Assembly (NCBI RefSeq): GCF_910592395.1
Contig: NC_088325.1
Span: forward strand, 10,852,109-10,916,108
Source: Lineus longissimus
Lineage: Eukaryota; Nemertea; Pilidiophora; Heteronemertea; Lineidae
Length of the DNA stretch: 64,000 nucleotides
Direction: 5' to 3'
Shown piece after piece: positions 31,861 through 43,868 of the stretch. Under the pieces are notes generated by a model that worked only from the letters and a program-made list of their open reading frames with translations, did not search any database and was not told where the DNA came from. The position numbers were made by a program, and so were the translations under genes. Each line of letters begins with the position of its first letter. Within the stretch, counting starts at the first letter, position 1.

Positions 31861-34800
31861 CTAGCCGAAAAACCGTTTTAAGAAGCCTTTTATCTTCCTT
31901 GCCTGTAAACAGAAAATGAGACAAGAATGCGTATTCCTGCAGTTTTTAATGCAAAAGGTGAAGTTATATCTGTTGACCGGATATTACTGCCAGACACCAA
32001 GTTTAAAATCGTAAATTCTAACTAGGTCGACAACTTAGATACACTCCTGTGCTTTGAATTACTTCCGAGAAAGAAAATGATGAAGCACTTCGAATTACAA
32101 TTTTCTCTCGGTATTCGAGATTTGGTACGCTTCATGAATGTACTGAATGCTACGAGATAAGAAATAGGAAATAAAGTTTTCTACTTCATATCTCATATGA
32201 TATATGATATAAAATAATGTAAAATGTCTCATAAGCCCATTGGGGCTGGCTGTAACTTACAGGCGACAATAAACAAATATATGCATATATACTCACAGTT
32301 TGTCTCTTTTTGACATGTTTTTTTTTTGCTGAAATGAAAAAGTACTGTTCAGGAATAACTGCACATAAAATGGACGTCGTTGCGTTACTTAAAGTCGGCC
32401 AATTTGTAAATAGCTGGGGGTAAGGCCTGGTACTGAAATGATATTGTTTCTTATGATGAACCGATATTTCAAACGGAATGTGGTATAAAAATTCATTTAC
32501 TGGCCTTGGTTACTTAAACTCTCTTGAAGCAGACCTTGGTCTTGCTCAGCTGGACATGTCCAGTGGCCGTTTTGGCACGACTTCAGTGCTTTTCGTTTCG
32601 TTATAATACTGTTAAAGAGGTAAAATGATCCCGTCTTTCCATGTTTATGCAATACTCAATGATGACTACGTTAAAAATGTGAAAGAACCATAAGAATAAA
32701 AGTTTAATCTACGTTAAAACAGGAAGAACCATAAAATAAAAGTGGAACTTACGAATTTTACAGACGTTTGTATCCTTGATGTACTGCACACAACAACTGC
32801 TTGCCACTTGCCTGTGACTAGTGTCACTCAAATGAAAGTGGCATCGTTTTTTCTTCCTTACCCAGTCAACAGCCCTACAAAGTGAGTTCTGAATGCAGTA
32901 GTCACGGCACTGTTCACCAGTGTATATATACCACTTTAGTGTACCACCCGTTGTGTGTGTGTTCGAATGAACGTGCATGCATCCTTCTGATGGTGCATCG
33001 GCGGTAAACTTCTTTCCTGTAGAAATTGATGAAGGTATCATGCAAGGCATTGCATGAAGAAGTAAAGAAAAACAATTTCCCGACGAACAATTTCAACCAA
33101 TTTTTTATTTTATTGGGTCCTCCTTGTATGATCTGAGATTAAGATTGATTAAAATGAGCATGTTTTTAATTTATTTACCCCACCCCACATAGACTTTGAA
33201 TCTGATGGAATTTTTTCATTCCCGCCCTATGCATAGCTTTGGAGATTGAAGAAAATGTTTTTTTGTAATTTCCGCCCTACCCACGGCATAGGTTTTGAAG
33301 ATTCAGAAGTTTCGGAATCAAACTTATTAAAAAAGTGTGGCCACAGGAATAGGGGATTCTAAAGCTCTTGAAAAAGCCTCGATAAACTAACAAACTTCGT
33401 ATTTCTTGTTTTTAGCCCTTCGTAGGGTTACTTACTTGTATCACGACGAAGTTCAAATGTGTGGAACGATTTGGCATCTAGGTCAGGAATGGCACACGTG
33501 TCGCCCTTGTGCTGACACACCTTTGTCTCCTCGTTCCATTCGAGCGCTTGGCATTGGTGATTTTCGACACACCCGCTCAGACATTTCCACAATGATTGGC
33601 TTACTTGTTTGGTACTTTTCGTGATATCCGTCCCATGACACGAGCCCGGTTTATATGTCAGGTGGTAGTCATTTGCAAATTTAGTTAATGCGCTTTCGTC
33701 TGAAAGTGAAAGAACAGGATATGAGCGCATATTTCTTTTTGAAAATATGTCACCGTTTGCTGGTTACAAACTACTGGTAATGCAACTGTCCGTTTTGTCC
33801 GCGTCGTCTTCGCGTTCGTGTCTTCGCGTCCATCTCTAGTTGAATAGAATTATAAAGTTCTACTAATAGTCGTTTAGCCCTTTGAAGTTTGATTTTGTTC
33901 TCAATTGAATCACCTTGCATATATGAAGGTTCATCGCTCCACTCTTCTGCTAAGTTTATATCTTATTATCGCCGGGCCGCAAGCAGGAGTGCTGATCAAC
34001 ACGAGTACATGCTAGCAAACATACCTGGTATTTTACATCAGCCCCACCCCCCGAACCTGAGCCTTGAACCAAAGCGAAACAAAATCGTATTGCACAAAAA
34101 TAAATATTTAAAACACCGTTAAGAAATATTCATTGTATGCTATGTTTTGCAAACAATGTACATGTACCTGGTGGGTCGTAACACATCGACCAACACTTCG
34201 ATCCTGCCGTACATTTGACCTTGGCTATTTGACCCTCATCTTTAGCAACGGCTTCGTTATCAAACGGGCTTTTGTCATCTATCGCTTGGCCTTGACCTTG
34301 GTGCATAGGGGTGTAGATATTGAAACAAAACAAGAGGCCCTCACTGACAAGCACACTGACAGTTACGTACAAGCCTCCTGGTGGTCCAACATCCGGACAG
34401 TAGAGTCTGCTTTCGGTTGGAGTTGCCGTTATTGTAGACTTTTTAGCAATGGCTACAATGGTCCCGAATGTGGGCTGCTTGCAATTACTTTTAGTCCCAT
34501 ATTCAACTGTAAATATGATAGGTATGATTAAAAGATGATTGTACGTGCTGGTGTTGGCAACAGGCGTAAAGAAAATTGAGGCCATGAGTACTTTGAAAAT
34601 ACACGCGCTCAAAATGTAAAGAGAGGATTGGACGTCTTGAAGGAATAGTGTAGTCACCAAGAAATTCATATCATTCATATATTTACTGATATACAAAATG
34701 TATCATTGTACATGTATATCGAGACAAATAACCTATAAACAAATCACCTCTATTTTTTGATGAGATCAAGAATTTTTGAGTAGGTATTACAAAGTGTTTG

Positions 34801-35154
34801 AATGATTATTAAAATCAAGTGTGGTAATTTAACTCGGAACAATTGATGTGGGAGGGGTTTGTTGAAATGACGAATAAAGAAATATAACCAGAAACTCTTG
34901 GCTAACTCGCCTGTTTTTTCGGTTTCTTCCCGCCAATCAATTTCACGGTTGTCATCTGCATCGTCATTCCACTCTTCCGCTGAGCTCAGCCGTCCTGCCA
35001 CTGAAAATGAAGCTGGTTTATACCAATTTTCCTGGATAGGAATGCAAATTGGCAAATTGGTAACTTAGCAATGCTGCGAAGTAAAAAGGTATAAGTACTT
35101 ACACACGAAGCCGATGATAATGACAGCAATATGAACGTAAGCTGTACACTCCAT
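31861..35154 (-). CDS. Secreted multi-PAN-type protein with cationic amphipathic tail, seven exons
   Basis: Exons (minus): 35103-35154, 34947-35000 (or to 34911 with a GC donor), 34168-34506, 33436-33699, 32753-33016, 32297-32328 (32 nt), 31861-31902. Introns 1-5 are phase 1, the classic pattern for shuffled extracellular modules. The last intron is phase 0. The start is the internal ATG at 35154 (MECTAYVHIAVIIIGFVLAG, a signal peptide); the longer frame beginning at 35183 stops after splicing. Length is about 348 aa. Exons 4 and 5 are each 264 nt and each encode one PAN/apple-like module (CLSGCVENHQCQALEW; CRDYCIQNSLCRAVDW). Exon 3 is a less typical cysteine domain. The tail PKKKHVKKRQT plus ARKIKGFLKRFFG is strongly cationic. 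It is paralogous to the gene at 27838-31386. A TATA-like 'cttatatga' lies about 110 bp upstream. Biological role is unknown. Confidence 0.75.
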
Positions 35155-35915
35155 TTTTTATTGTAAATTCGCGTAGTGTTCATACAGCCGCCATTTTAAA
35201 CGGGCGTCTAAGACAAATGACATCAGAGCAGGGGTTAAAGCAAGCCTGCCCGTTTTTTTCTGCGGTCATATAAGATGGACAGCGATTGCCAACCGCCCTT
35301 TAAGTAACAGTAGTTCTTTTTCAATACGCTGATATCGTTATTATTTTAAAGAGAAAAAAGGGTCCCGCCATTGAAAGATGACTTTCATGGAAGTCGCCAT
35401 TTTGTTAAGACTGATATGCATTGTTTGCATGGATTTAATTAAAACTAAATACGCTGCCTTTATCACAGTGATGGATATTTATGTCAATATTGATTTTACC
35501 TCATCCAAATTGATCAACTATCCATGTTTGTTTAAGTCTTTATTTGGACAGTATTTGACGAGTCTAATAGATTGCATTCCGCATGATGCCAAAGGCTATA
35601 AAAATGCAGGCAGACTTTGTCTTTGTCTCAGTACAGATGGTGACTGTCGGCCACGTCGTTTTGTTTGCACACAGCGATCCTTGGTGCCACAACCAAGGCG
35701 ACTAATTTAAGTTGTGATGGGAAATGTTTTGTCTAGTTTTAAGGCCGCAAGTCTTTTTAGAACAGAAATCGATTTCTCACTGAAGCTCCCTGCTTATCTC
35801 TTCAAGTCCTCTCGGTAGATACGTATGATCTTGCGTCTCCATTTTTTTGTCTGCGTTTACGATCTATACCTAACCAAATAGTCAACGAGTGAAGTATGAA
35901 AAATTCTAGAATGCG
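35155..35915. other. Upstream region of the PAN-type gene, no further gene recognised
   Basis: Contains a TATA-like element on the minus strand at about 35267-35276 and a consensus TATAAAAA on the plus strand at about 35596 with no recognised gene after it. The plus-strand frame 35378-35710 shows no domain. Confidence 0.4.
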
Positions 35916-36122
35916 ACATTGGGTGATATGAATGAAGACTAGCAAATGCTTTTACTCCGATTTTGTACAGGAAGGCCTAGTGTAAATGTACATGAAGATT
36001 TAGATAAAAGCATTTACTAGTCTTTTATCTAAAACTTTATGTACATGTACATTTACACTAGGCCTTTCTGTACAGAATTGAAGTAAACGCATTTGCTAGT
36101 CTTTATTCATATCGCCCAATGT
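35916..36122. mobile_element. Foldback/MITE-like inverted repeat, about 207 bp
   Basis: Arms of about 100 bp: left 35916-36015 (acattgggtgatatg...) and right 36016-36122 (...catatcgcccaatgt), with a very small loop. Arm identity is high but not perfect. Confidence 0.8.
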
Positions 36123-36385
36123 GTAAGTTTCTTTAAATAATGACACTAACTTAAACATCTAGTCAGCGAGTTAACCATGAGTGAGTAATTTATCTGGGAG
36201 TTCAACGTAAAATAATCTATGATATGAGTCGCCTATTATTAAAAACAAATCCAATAATTGGTAACTTTGCGTCTAGGTCAGCGATTGATTAAACCGGACA
36301 GCAGGGGAGGGACCGGAGGGGTAGGCAAAGCTAATAGTTAATAGTGCAGCTGAATCAAGAATTCTACATTAATACAGACTTTTTT

Positions 36386-37760
36386 TGGCTCACCTTCTGA
36401 GGAGTCTACACGATAGCCCTGTGTCCGTCGTCGTCGTCGTCGTCCGTATCCTGTGTGGCACGTTTCTTAACCGCTTGTGCTATGAACTTGAAACTTTGTA
36501 CACATTATGACCTAGGTCACATGACCTCTGACAGCCAATTTCGGTCCGGTTTGATTCTTCACCTGGCCACCAGGGGGCTAAAACCAAAATCTTAAAAAAT
36601 GCGATAACTCGTTTATCACAGATTTGTTTTTGCTAAAAAATTTATGGTGGGTAGCCCTAGCAAGGATACATCACATATCATACGGGTTTTTGATTTGACT
36701 TACTTGTCAAGGTCACAGAGGTCAAACTCTAAAATTTCACCGATAGTGGCACGTTTTGTCTTTATTCGTCCTGTAGTCTTTAAATTTGGTATGTAGACAC
36801 CTGTTACGTTGCTCTACATGTTGACAAAAAATCAAGTCGATGTAGCGTACTTTTCAAGATCACAGAGGTCAAATGGTGTGAATTGGCCGTTTGTGTGTAA
36901 ATATGGCACGTTTCTTAACCACTAAAGCTATGAACTTTAAAATTGTTACACATGACCCCCTAGGTCAGATGACCTGTGACACTGATTTTCGGTCCGGTCT
37001 GATTCTTAACTTGGCCACCTAGGGGCCAAAACCAAAAATTTGAATAGTGCCATATCTCGCTTATTACTAATTTGCTTTTGGTAAAAATTTTATGATAGAT
37101 ACTCCTAGCAAGGATACATCACATATGATACGGGTTTTTGATTTGATGTACTGGTCAAGGTCACAGAGGTCAAATGGCGTAAATTGGCCATTTGAGCGTA
37201 ACTGCGGAACGTTTGTTAATCCCTAAGGCTATGGACTTGAGACTTTGTACAAAGGATCAACTAGGTCAGCTGACCTCTGACCCTGATTTCATTCCGGTCT
37301 GATTCTCGACTCGGCCACCAGGGGGCCAAAAGTGAAAACCTAGAAAGTGTGATATCTCGCTTATTGGTGATTGGTTTTCAATAACATTTTTATGGTAGGT
37401 TCTCCTTGCAAGGATACATCACATATCATACGAGTTTTTGATTTGACCTGCTTTTCAAGGTCACAGAGGTCAAATGGCGTAAATTGGTCGTTTGATTGTA
37501 ACTATGGCACGTTTCTTAACCACTAAAGCTATGAACTTGAAATTTGGTACACATGACACCCGACGTCATGTTACCTCGGACAGCGAATTTCCTTCTGATC
37601 TGGTACTCAACTTGGCCACCAGGAGGCCAAAACTAAAATAGGTAAAAAGTGCAATATGTCGTTTATCAGTGACTTGTTTTTGATGATATTCTTATGGTAC
37701 TTACTCCAAGCAACGGTACATCACATGTCATACCGACTTTGGTTTGACCTATATACTATA
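36386..37760. repeat. Tandem array of about 300-bp units
   Basis: The phrase ggcacgtttcttaacc recurs at about 36458, 36905, 37205 and 37506 (spacing 447, 300, 301). Each is followed by 'tatgaacttgaaa...ggtcacatgacct' and by 'caaggtcacagaggtcaaatgg'. The longer first interval contains an extra half unit near 36750. Units are about 80% alike by eye. A (cgt)n run lies at 36427-36445. Confidence 0.88.
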
Positions 37761-39480
37761 CATGTACAATGTTTCTTAACCTGGATGAATTCCAAAGCAC
37801 CAAATATCTATACGGTGAGCACAATGGCCCCTGGCCGTTTCATTAATGATATAACCGTTTGAAAGCAGAAAAGGAAATATGAATGAACTATTTCCGCATA
37901 AATTTTTTTAATCAAAAGAAATTTTTCTTTGAGCCCCGTCAGATATCTGCTGAATCAGCATGTACGAAGTTGCGTTAGAATTGGATACGGATTATCATAA
38001 TATGGCTTGTCTTGACCTGCACTCAAAATATAAGTGGAAGTCGCTTGAAAATTTCAGCTTTTTGGCGTGGTATTTATCCATAGTTGGAAACTGGATCGGT
38101 GAGGGTCAGTGAGTTTGGTTACAAAGAAGGGCCTATCTGGTTTCAATCTACTCGAAGGTTTTATATATTCGTTGTTTTTTCTTTCTCCGAGACCGGTTGG
38201 CTGTCACAGATAAGGAAGCCAGCTTTCCTCACGTTCAGCGATTCGTGGATGCTCAAATAACCTAAATCAGAGAAGCTTAATTCCCTTGGCGGGGATTTGT
38301 ATAAGCTGTTGATTGCCACGTAAACGTAGCTGTATACTGGCCTTGTAACATGTTTAATAGGCTCTCGTATTTCTGTGAGGGTAATCCTTACGTGACGTAA
38401 ATCCTTCCTTCGTGCATTGTTTCTCCATACCATGTGTCAGGGATTATGACAATGGGTATATGGAAATTCTCAAGACGAAAGGACGGTGGTCACGGAATGA
38501 ACCTAACACAACGACTCGGTTCTAGCAAATGCTTTTATTCTTTTGAAAGTAATCTCTAGCCTATTGGTCGACTCCAGCATGGACTTTGGCCGAGTAGAGT
38601 AATGGCTACTGCTAGTGATCAAATTTTCATGATTGCAGATTCGTTCTCGAGCACCCATGAGGGTCAAATGTACTTACACCATAATCTCTCCGCTTAAAGT
38701 GCAGACAACCATCATGACTAAGTTCAGGGTGTCGTCAAAAATAATGAAACAGTTGATCTATTTGGAGCAAAATGTTATTTTTTTCTTGTCGAGAGAAATC
38801 TGCACCAGGTTTTAGGTCCATCAGATCTTATCTTCACTGCATACATTTTCTGTTCATCGAACGATATCTGCACTTTAGGTGGGTAGAATATGGTACTTGA
38901 ATAAGCACATCCGACCCCATAACCAAATGAATGTTTTCAAAAGATTGTTGTCCGAAACAAAAGTGGTGATTTTTTCACCTGAAACAGCTACCATGGATGC
39001 ACAGTTACACAATATAGATGAATTACTATTTGGACGAAAACGTCCATGTTTCATATACGCATATATTTTTAACACCAATCAAATTATGGCGTTCATTGTC
39101 ATTTTATGGTCAGAACAGGAATATATTTTGAGACACCCAGTTAACCATGTACATTACAAATGAAGTGGCTGAGCCCCTTTTATTGGCCATTCACCCATAT
39201 GAGGGTTAACTATATTTGATAGCTAATTCACCACCGTCTAGCCAATTTCAAAGACAGTATCCACAAATTGCTAGCCAGCGGAAATTACATCTCCAAGGGC
39301 AGTTGAAGCGAACGGGGAAGTGAGGCCACTTTCACAGGGAAATATGATTGTGCCTGTCAGGCATCATCTTGAAATTATGCCTTGCTGATATCAAATGGAT
39401 GTCCAAACTATGCCAATAATTGTGACTCGATCATACAAATAAATCGGGTAGCAAGTCTCCAGGTCGAGTATTTATGTCGC
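37761..39480. other. No gene recognised
   Basis: Small open frames on both strands (e.g. 38161-38433 minus, 38879-39163 plus) show neither domains nor paired splice signals. Confidence 0.45.
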
Positions 39481-40037
39481 GTCCACTACATAAAACGCCG
39501 GTGTTGGTCCGGAGTTTTTGCGCTTACACCTGTTAATTTTCCCCTCGAAAACGCCGGTGCTAGAAAACGCCGGTGTTTTCTTGTCACGGCGATGGATTCA
39601 GGGCTAAATGGGGGCTAATTTAAGCACGGCGTTTTATGTAGTGTAATCACAAAAACGCCGACGTTAGTTAGTTTCTACACTCGGCGACAGGCGGCGTGGC
39701 TACCACTGCGCATGCGTCAAAAAGGTAAACATTGCAGAAAAACCACGAAGCTCATTATTTGTATTTCATATTTCTCTCTATCGCAATAATGGTTAACATT
39801 GAACGTAACCATTGGGAGGAGGACGAGTCACTGCCATTTTGTGTCGGTCAATCGCGACTCCAACAATAACAAAAAATCGGAGAGTTCTACAGGAATTTCA
39901 TATAGACCACGCCATCTGTCGCCGTGTTCAGTAACTGCTTCCATGTAGTGGAAGTCCTCGCCGTGTCTTCTCCGGGCTTTTTCTGGTTCGGAGTATCCCC
40001 GGGGTTTAAAAACGCCGGGGTTTTCCATGTAGTGGAC
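39481..40037. mobile_element. Nested terminal-inverted-repeat element, 557 bp
   Basis: The left end gtccactacataaaacgccg is inverted at the right end (...ccatgtagtggac, ending 40037). A third copy at 39626-39642 is a perfect 17-nt inversion of 39484-39500, so a 160-bp inner element sits within the larger one. Internal 'aaacgccgg' motifs repeat. There is no coding frame, hence non-autonomous. No clear target duplication is seen. Confidence 0.75.
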
Positions 40038-40309
40038 GTACTACTATTGAGCTATCACTGATAATAATCAAAGGTCTTTGAGAGTTTTGATCCTCTTTAA
40101 CTTATACATGTATCACAAAAATGTGCCACTTAATCATGTGCCGCTAGTGTCAAGATTGATAAACAAATATGTTTTAGAATTGACGACCTTGGCGATCATC
40201 GGAAGAGTATTCTACCTGAGAAGAATTCTTGATAAAGCTTTCAGACATCGTGGAAGGTTTTGTTCTTCGTAGATCGCGAAGCCTTCACAAAACCTCATTC
40301 GTTTCTTTG

Positions 40310-41672
40310 TATATTCATATCCTGTCTTTGTGCGTCACAGGCCAGAAGGATAATCATGCGAAAAACACTACAATGTCGCTGTAGGTCGTCAGATTCCATT
40401 ATTGTAAAAAGCCGCACAAGCTTAGCAAAATGTTGTGGTTGAATCGTAACCAATATCACCATCTTGCAGAAGGCTAATGGCATGATACATCCAGTACATC
40501 TATAGATATAGTTAACCAGGTCATTTCACTTAACAAGGTTTCCAATCTACGACGATTTCGCCAAATGGCGAAATTGAGTAACCTGATGGCTGGGGTGGGT
40601 ACTTTTCTCGTTCATTGATTAGTGGGCTTTTAGTTAGCGCCTCCATTGGCGGAATTTGGAACAACATTTTCATATTTTTGGCCAGAGACCTCTATTAGCC
40701 AGCGTGTACATTCTGTGTACATTTTAATGAATATAGGTTGGTGAAAAAAGTACACCAAGGGTGCTTTAATTCCCACCAATATGTGTTATGAAGAGGCTTT
40801 TATCGAAATGATAGTAAAAATTCAAAACATTCCAATACCGATTGCCTGAGAAAAATTGATTTGTGTACAGCATTGCCATCATCGCGGACTGATATGGGCC
40901 TATTAGAATACAAGTTCTAAACTGGCCAGTGAGACAATATTTCCTTAAATTAATTATCAAAAGGTATATTCCTGTTATGGCCTGGCTCTGTAGATTAAAA
41001 ATCCACCAAAGATTGAAGAATAAATCCACTTTCACCCATCACAGTCATGTATTTCCCACAGCTTCACAGTTCAGTACGGACTATGTGTCAGTGACACACT
41101 TCCGCCTGTGGATGAATACATGTCTCTGCCCTTTTATGACTGGTTAAATTCAGACGCACGCCTGGCAGTTAGTACCAACTTAGTATCAACGTCTGACAAA
41201 GGGGGCTTATAACAAACAATCGCGTCCCTGTTCATGTCTTTACTGAGAACATCTCCATTTTGAATCAATTAAAGCTACAATATTTCATATATTTGGCCTA
41301 ACCAGCTATAAACAAAAGCATCGCGTCATAAAATTGACAGACGCGAGGTTTTTAGTCCCGATACATTTTTGACGACGCCTCGTCCGTTTCTTTGTATTCA
41401 TATCTCGTCTCCGTGCGTCATAGGTCAGAAGGATAATCATGCGAGAAAGACTACAATGTCGCCAGGTTGTCAGATTCCATTATTGTAAAAAGCAGCACAA
41501 ACATAGGAGAAAGAGCTGTGATGAATCTTCACGAATACCATCATCTTGCAGACTACTAATATGTTTGGCATAAGTCTATCGCTAGGTGACCATGTCATTT
41601 CACTTGACAACATTTCCAAACTATGATGATTCAGCCAAAATGGCGAAATTCAGTTGACTGATGACTGGGGAC
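40310..41672. repeat. Local direct duplication (about 290 bp, 1.07 kb apart)
   Basis: 40310-40600 and about 41385-41672 share long blocks: cgtttctttgta, gccagaaggataatcatgcg, cagattccattattgtaaaa, atttcgccaaaatggcgaaatt. A third, weaker copy of the 'caaggaatctgac...cgag' part lies near 42255-42325. The open frames there differ between copies by frameshifts, so I do not call them genes. Confidence 0.75.
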
Positions 41673-43595
41673 CTCTCACAATTGAAGCTTGAACGCAATT
41701 TTCATATGATTTTTATCAAGTCACGGTTACGAAGGCACACGCCAGAGTTTGCCTGGGTAATAATTCATGCGCATGCGAACGGAATTTGAAATCTGGAAAT
41801 GTTCTGTTCAGTCACTATAGATACGCGGTGAGTCCCCCTTTCCCTAAAGTTCCTACGTCGTTAGAAAGAATCGGAAAGTTGCAATTGAATTTCAAAATTT
41901 GTCCTAATACGTTATGCATATGATTTTTAGCACACAGATAATTAAACAAACACTATACACATAAATTTTGAACAAATTTGCTTTCGTAATAACTGCACTA
42001 CGGCGTTCTTTATAACTGTATTTATATTCACCTGAGACATCAGTAAATGTGAAAAATGCACCCCTTTAAGCTATTGAGGCTGCATGCGCGTTTTGCCCGA
42101 ATAGAACAATGGATTTTCTTTCTCCCTCTCGCAGCTTTTTGTCCCGTTCATGACTTGCGCAATGTATCCACCATTAAGCGTTGCAGTTCCACTTGAGAAG
42201 ATTTCTTTTACATGTTGTGAGATATGGTGGACAATTCCTTGTTGACAAAGCGCTGCTCCTCCAATTCCTTTGTATTCATTGCCTGCCTTCGAGAAAAACT
42301 GTATTACTAGGTAGTCAGATTCCTTGCCAGACATGTGAAGCTACCGAACACAGATGTGTTGAAAACTCGGTAACTCAAAGACAAATATGTAAAAGGCATA
42401 TTCTTTTTTTATAAGTGTAATACGAATAGAGATGATAGAAAAATGTTTAAGATTTTTCTCAATGTCGGGGTGCTGCCACGTTCTCGTACAAAGCGTGGAA
42501 GTTTTCGTTCAATCCTTTTTAGCAGCGCATACGAAATAGCACCGTCTCGGGGAATTTCTAATCCACTTTGATATCGTCGCAACAGGAGAACGCCTTTTTC
42601 ACGGAACTAACGCTTTGGCTGATTGATCGATGAGGAAGCTAAGATAATCAATGCCACAGTTGTTAAGCAACTTTTTTTATTAAGACCATCGAACGTACCG
42701 AAGTAATTCGATTCGCTTTTTTCCTCTGCGCCGGTGTACATCCTTTATCACAGGCATGATCTGGTCTCATCTACAAGCCAAATATCATTGCACAACCACG
42801 CACGCATTGTAAGCTTTGCAATGATGGTTGACCGAGCAATAGGGAGGTTTCGCGAATCCCCCGAAACACTAACGCCTTGTTTGACCACCTGGTAACAATA
42901 TGGTGTTATGTTAGGTAACCCTCTGGAAAGCCCCGCCGAAAAAGGTCACAAGACTGTAACCAAGACAAGAACAGTCCAATGAAATTGAACGCTGGCTGGC
43001 TAAATAATTCCTAATTTCAAAAGTGTAATTTTTTTGTGGCTACACTGTGTATACTTATATGTACGGCCAATAGCAATGTGTAGGCAGGCACTCAATTTGA
43101 TATCCTGGACATCGAAAACGCAAATACTGAAAAAGCGATTCCACAGCCAAGAGCTAAACTTTCAAGATTTAGATTTGCAATTTTAATGGGAGATAGGTTC
43201 AGATAACAGGCATTTCATTGACAATAATTAGTGTGCCCCGAGGAACTAATTGGGTAGAGTGTCAGCTGAGAATAGATTCTGAGTGTGCGGTAAGGCACTG
43301 ACTTAATTTCTATGATATATTAAGTAATTGGAACGGCTACTCACCTAAAAGCGGTTACATTTATTGCTATAGAATCAAGACAAATTCGTTTTCCTGTCAC
43401 CTCAAATTAGGGCTACCAGCATGAAAATCCATTACACGATAGGAATGCCAAATCCAATTGATAGTCTACAAGGGTTTCTGGATGAATTCTCGATCATCAG
43501 CATTATCTGGTGTGATATTTCGAGGTGAGAATGCAGTGATGAAGACTGTATTGGCTTGAGGTCACATGACAGAACACCTTCAGTTATAGAAGGAT
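41673..43595. other. No gene recognised
   Basis: The minus frame 42071-42334 overlaps the third copy of the local duplication and has no domain. Other content is unremarkable AT-rich DNA. Confidence 0.4.
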
Positions 43596-43868
43596 CGATC
43601 GCAAAAGCCTTAGATCAGGATCTGCGATGTTCCTTGAGGTTGCTCGGTTCAAGTGCCAGACTCTTGGTGGTCGTTCCTTTGCGGTAGCTGCTCCAAAACT
43701 GTGGAACCAGCTGCCGCAAAAGCTCCGTAACATTGATTCCCTCCAGACTTTTAAGTCCCTCCTAAAGGCCCACCATTTTGCAGTTGCCTTTTGGGAAAAG
43801 AAACCCAAGAATACCCACTCGCTGTGTAATTGGAGCGCTCTAAAAATGCCAACATTGATTGATTGATT
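43596..43868 (+). mobile_element. Non-LTR retrotransposon 3' fragment (reverse transcriptase C-terminus plus tail)
   Basis: The reading RFKCQTLGGRSFAVAAPKLW continuing to NQLPQKLRN and TFKSLLKAHHF is the familiar C-terminal end of CR1/L2-like LINE ORF2. It is intact for about 80 codons up to a stop, then ends in a short (attg)n/(attgatt) microsatellite at 43852-43866, a typical CR1/L2 3' terminus. The 5' part is missing, so this is a dead 5'-truncated copy. Confidence 0.85.

Noticed and set aside
34986-35183. Frame beginning at 35183 as the start of the multi-PAN protein
   Set aside because: At the canonical donor it ends in phase 0, and splicing to the next exon gives an immediate stop. The internal ATG at 35154 ends in phase 1 and joins all later exons correctly.
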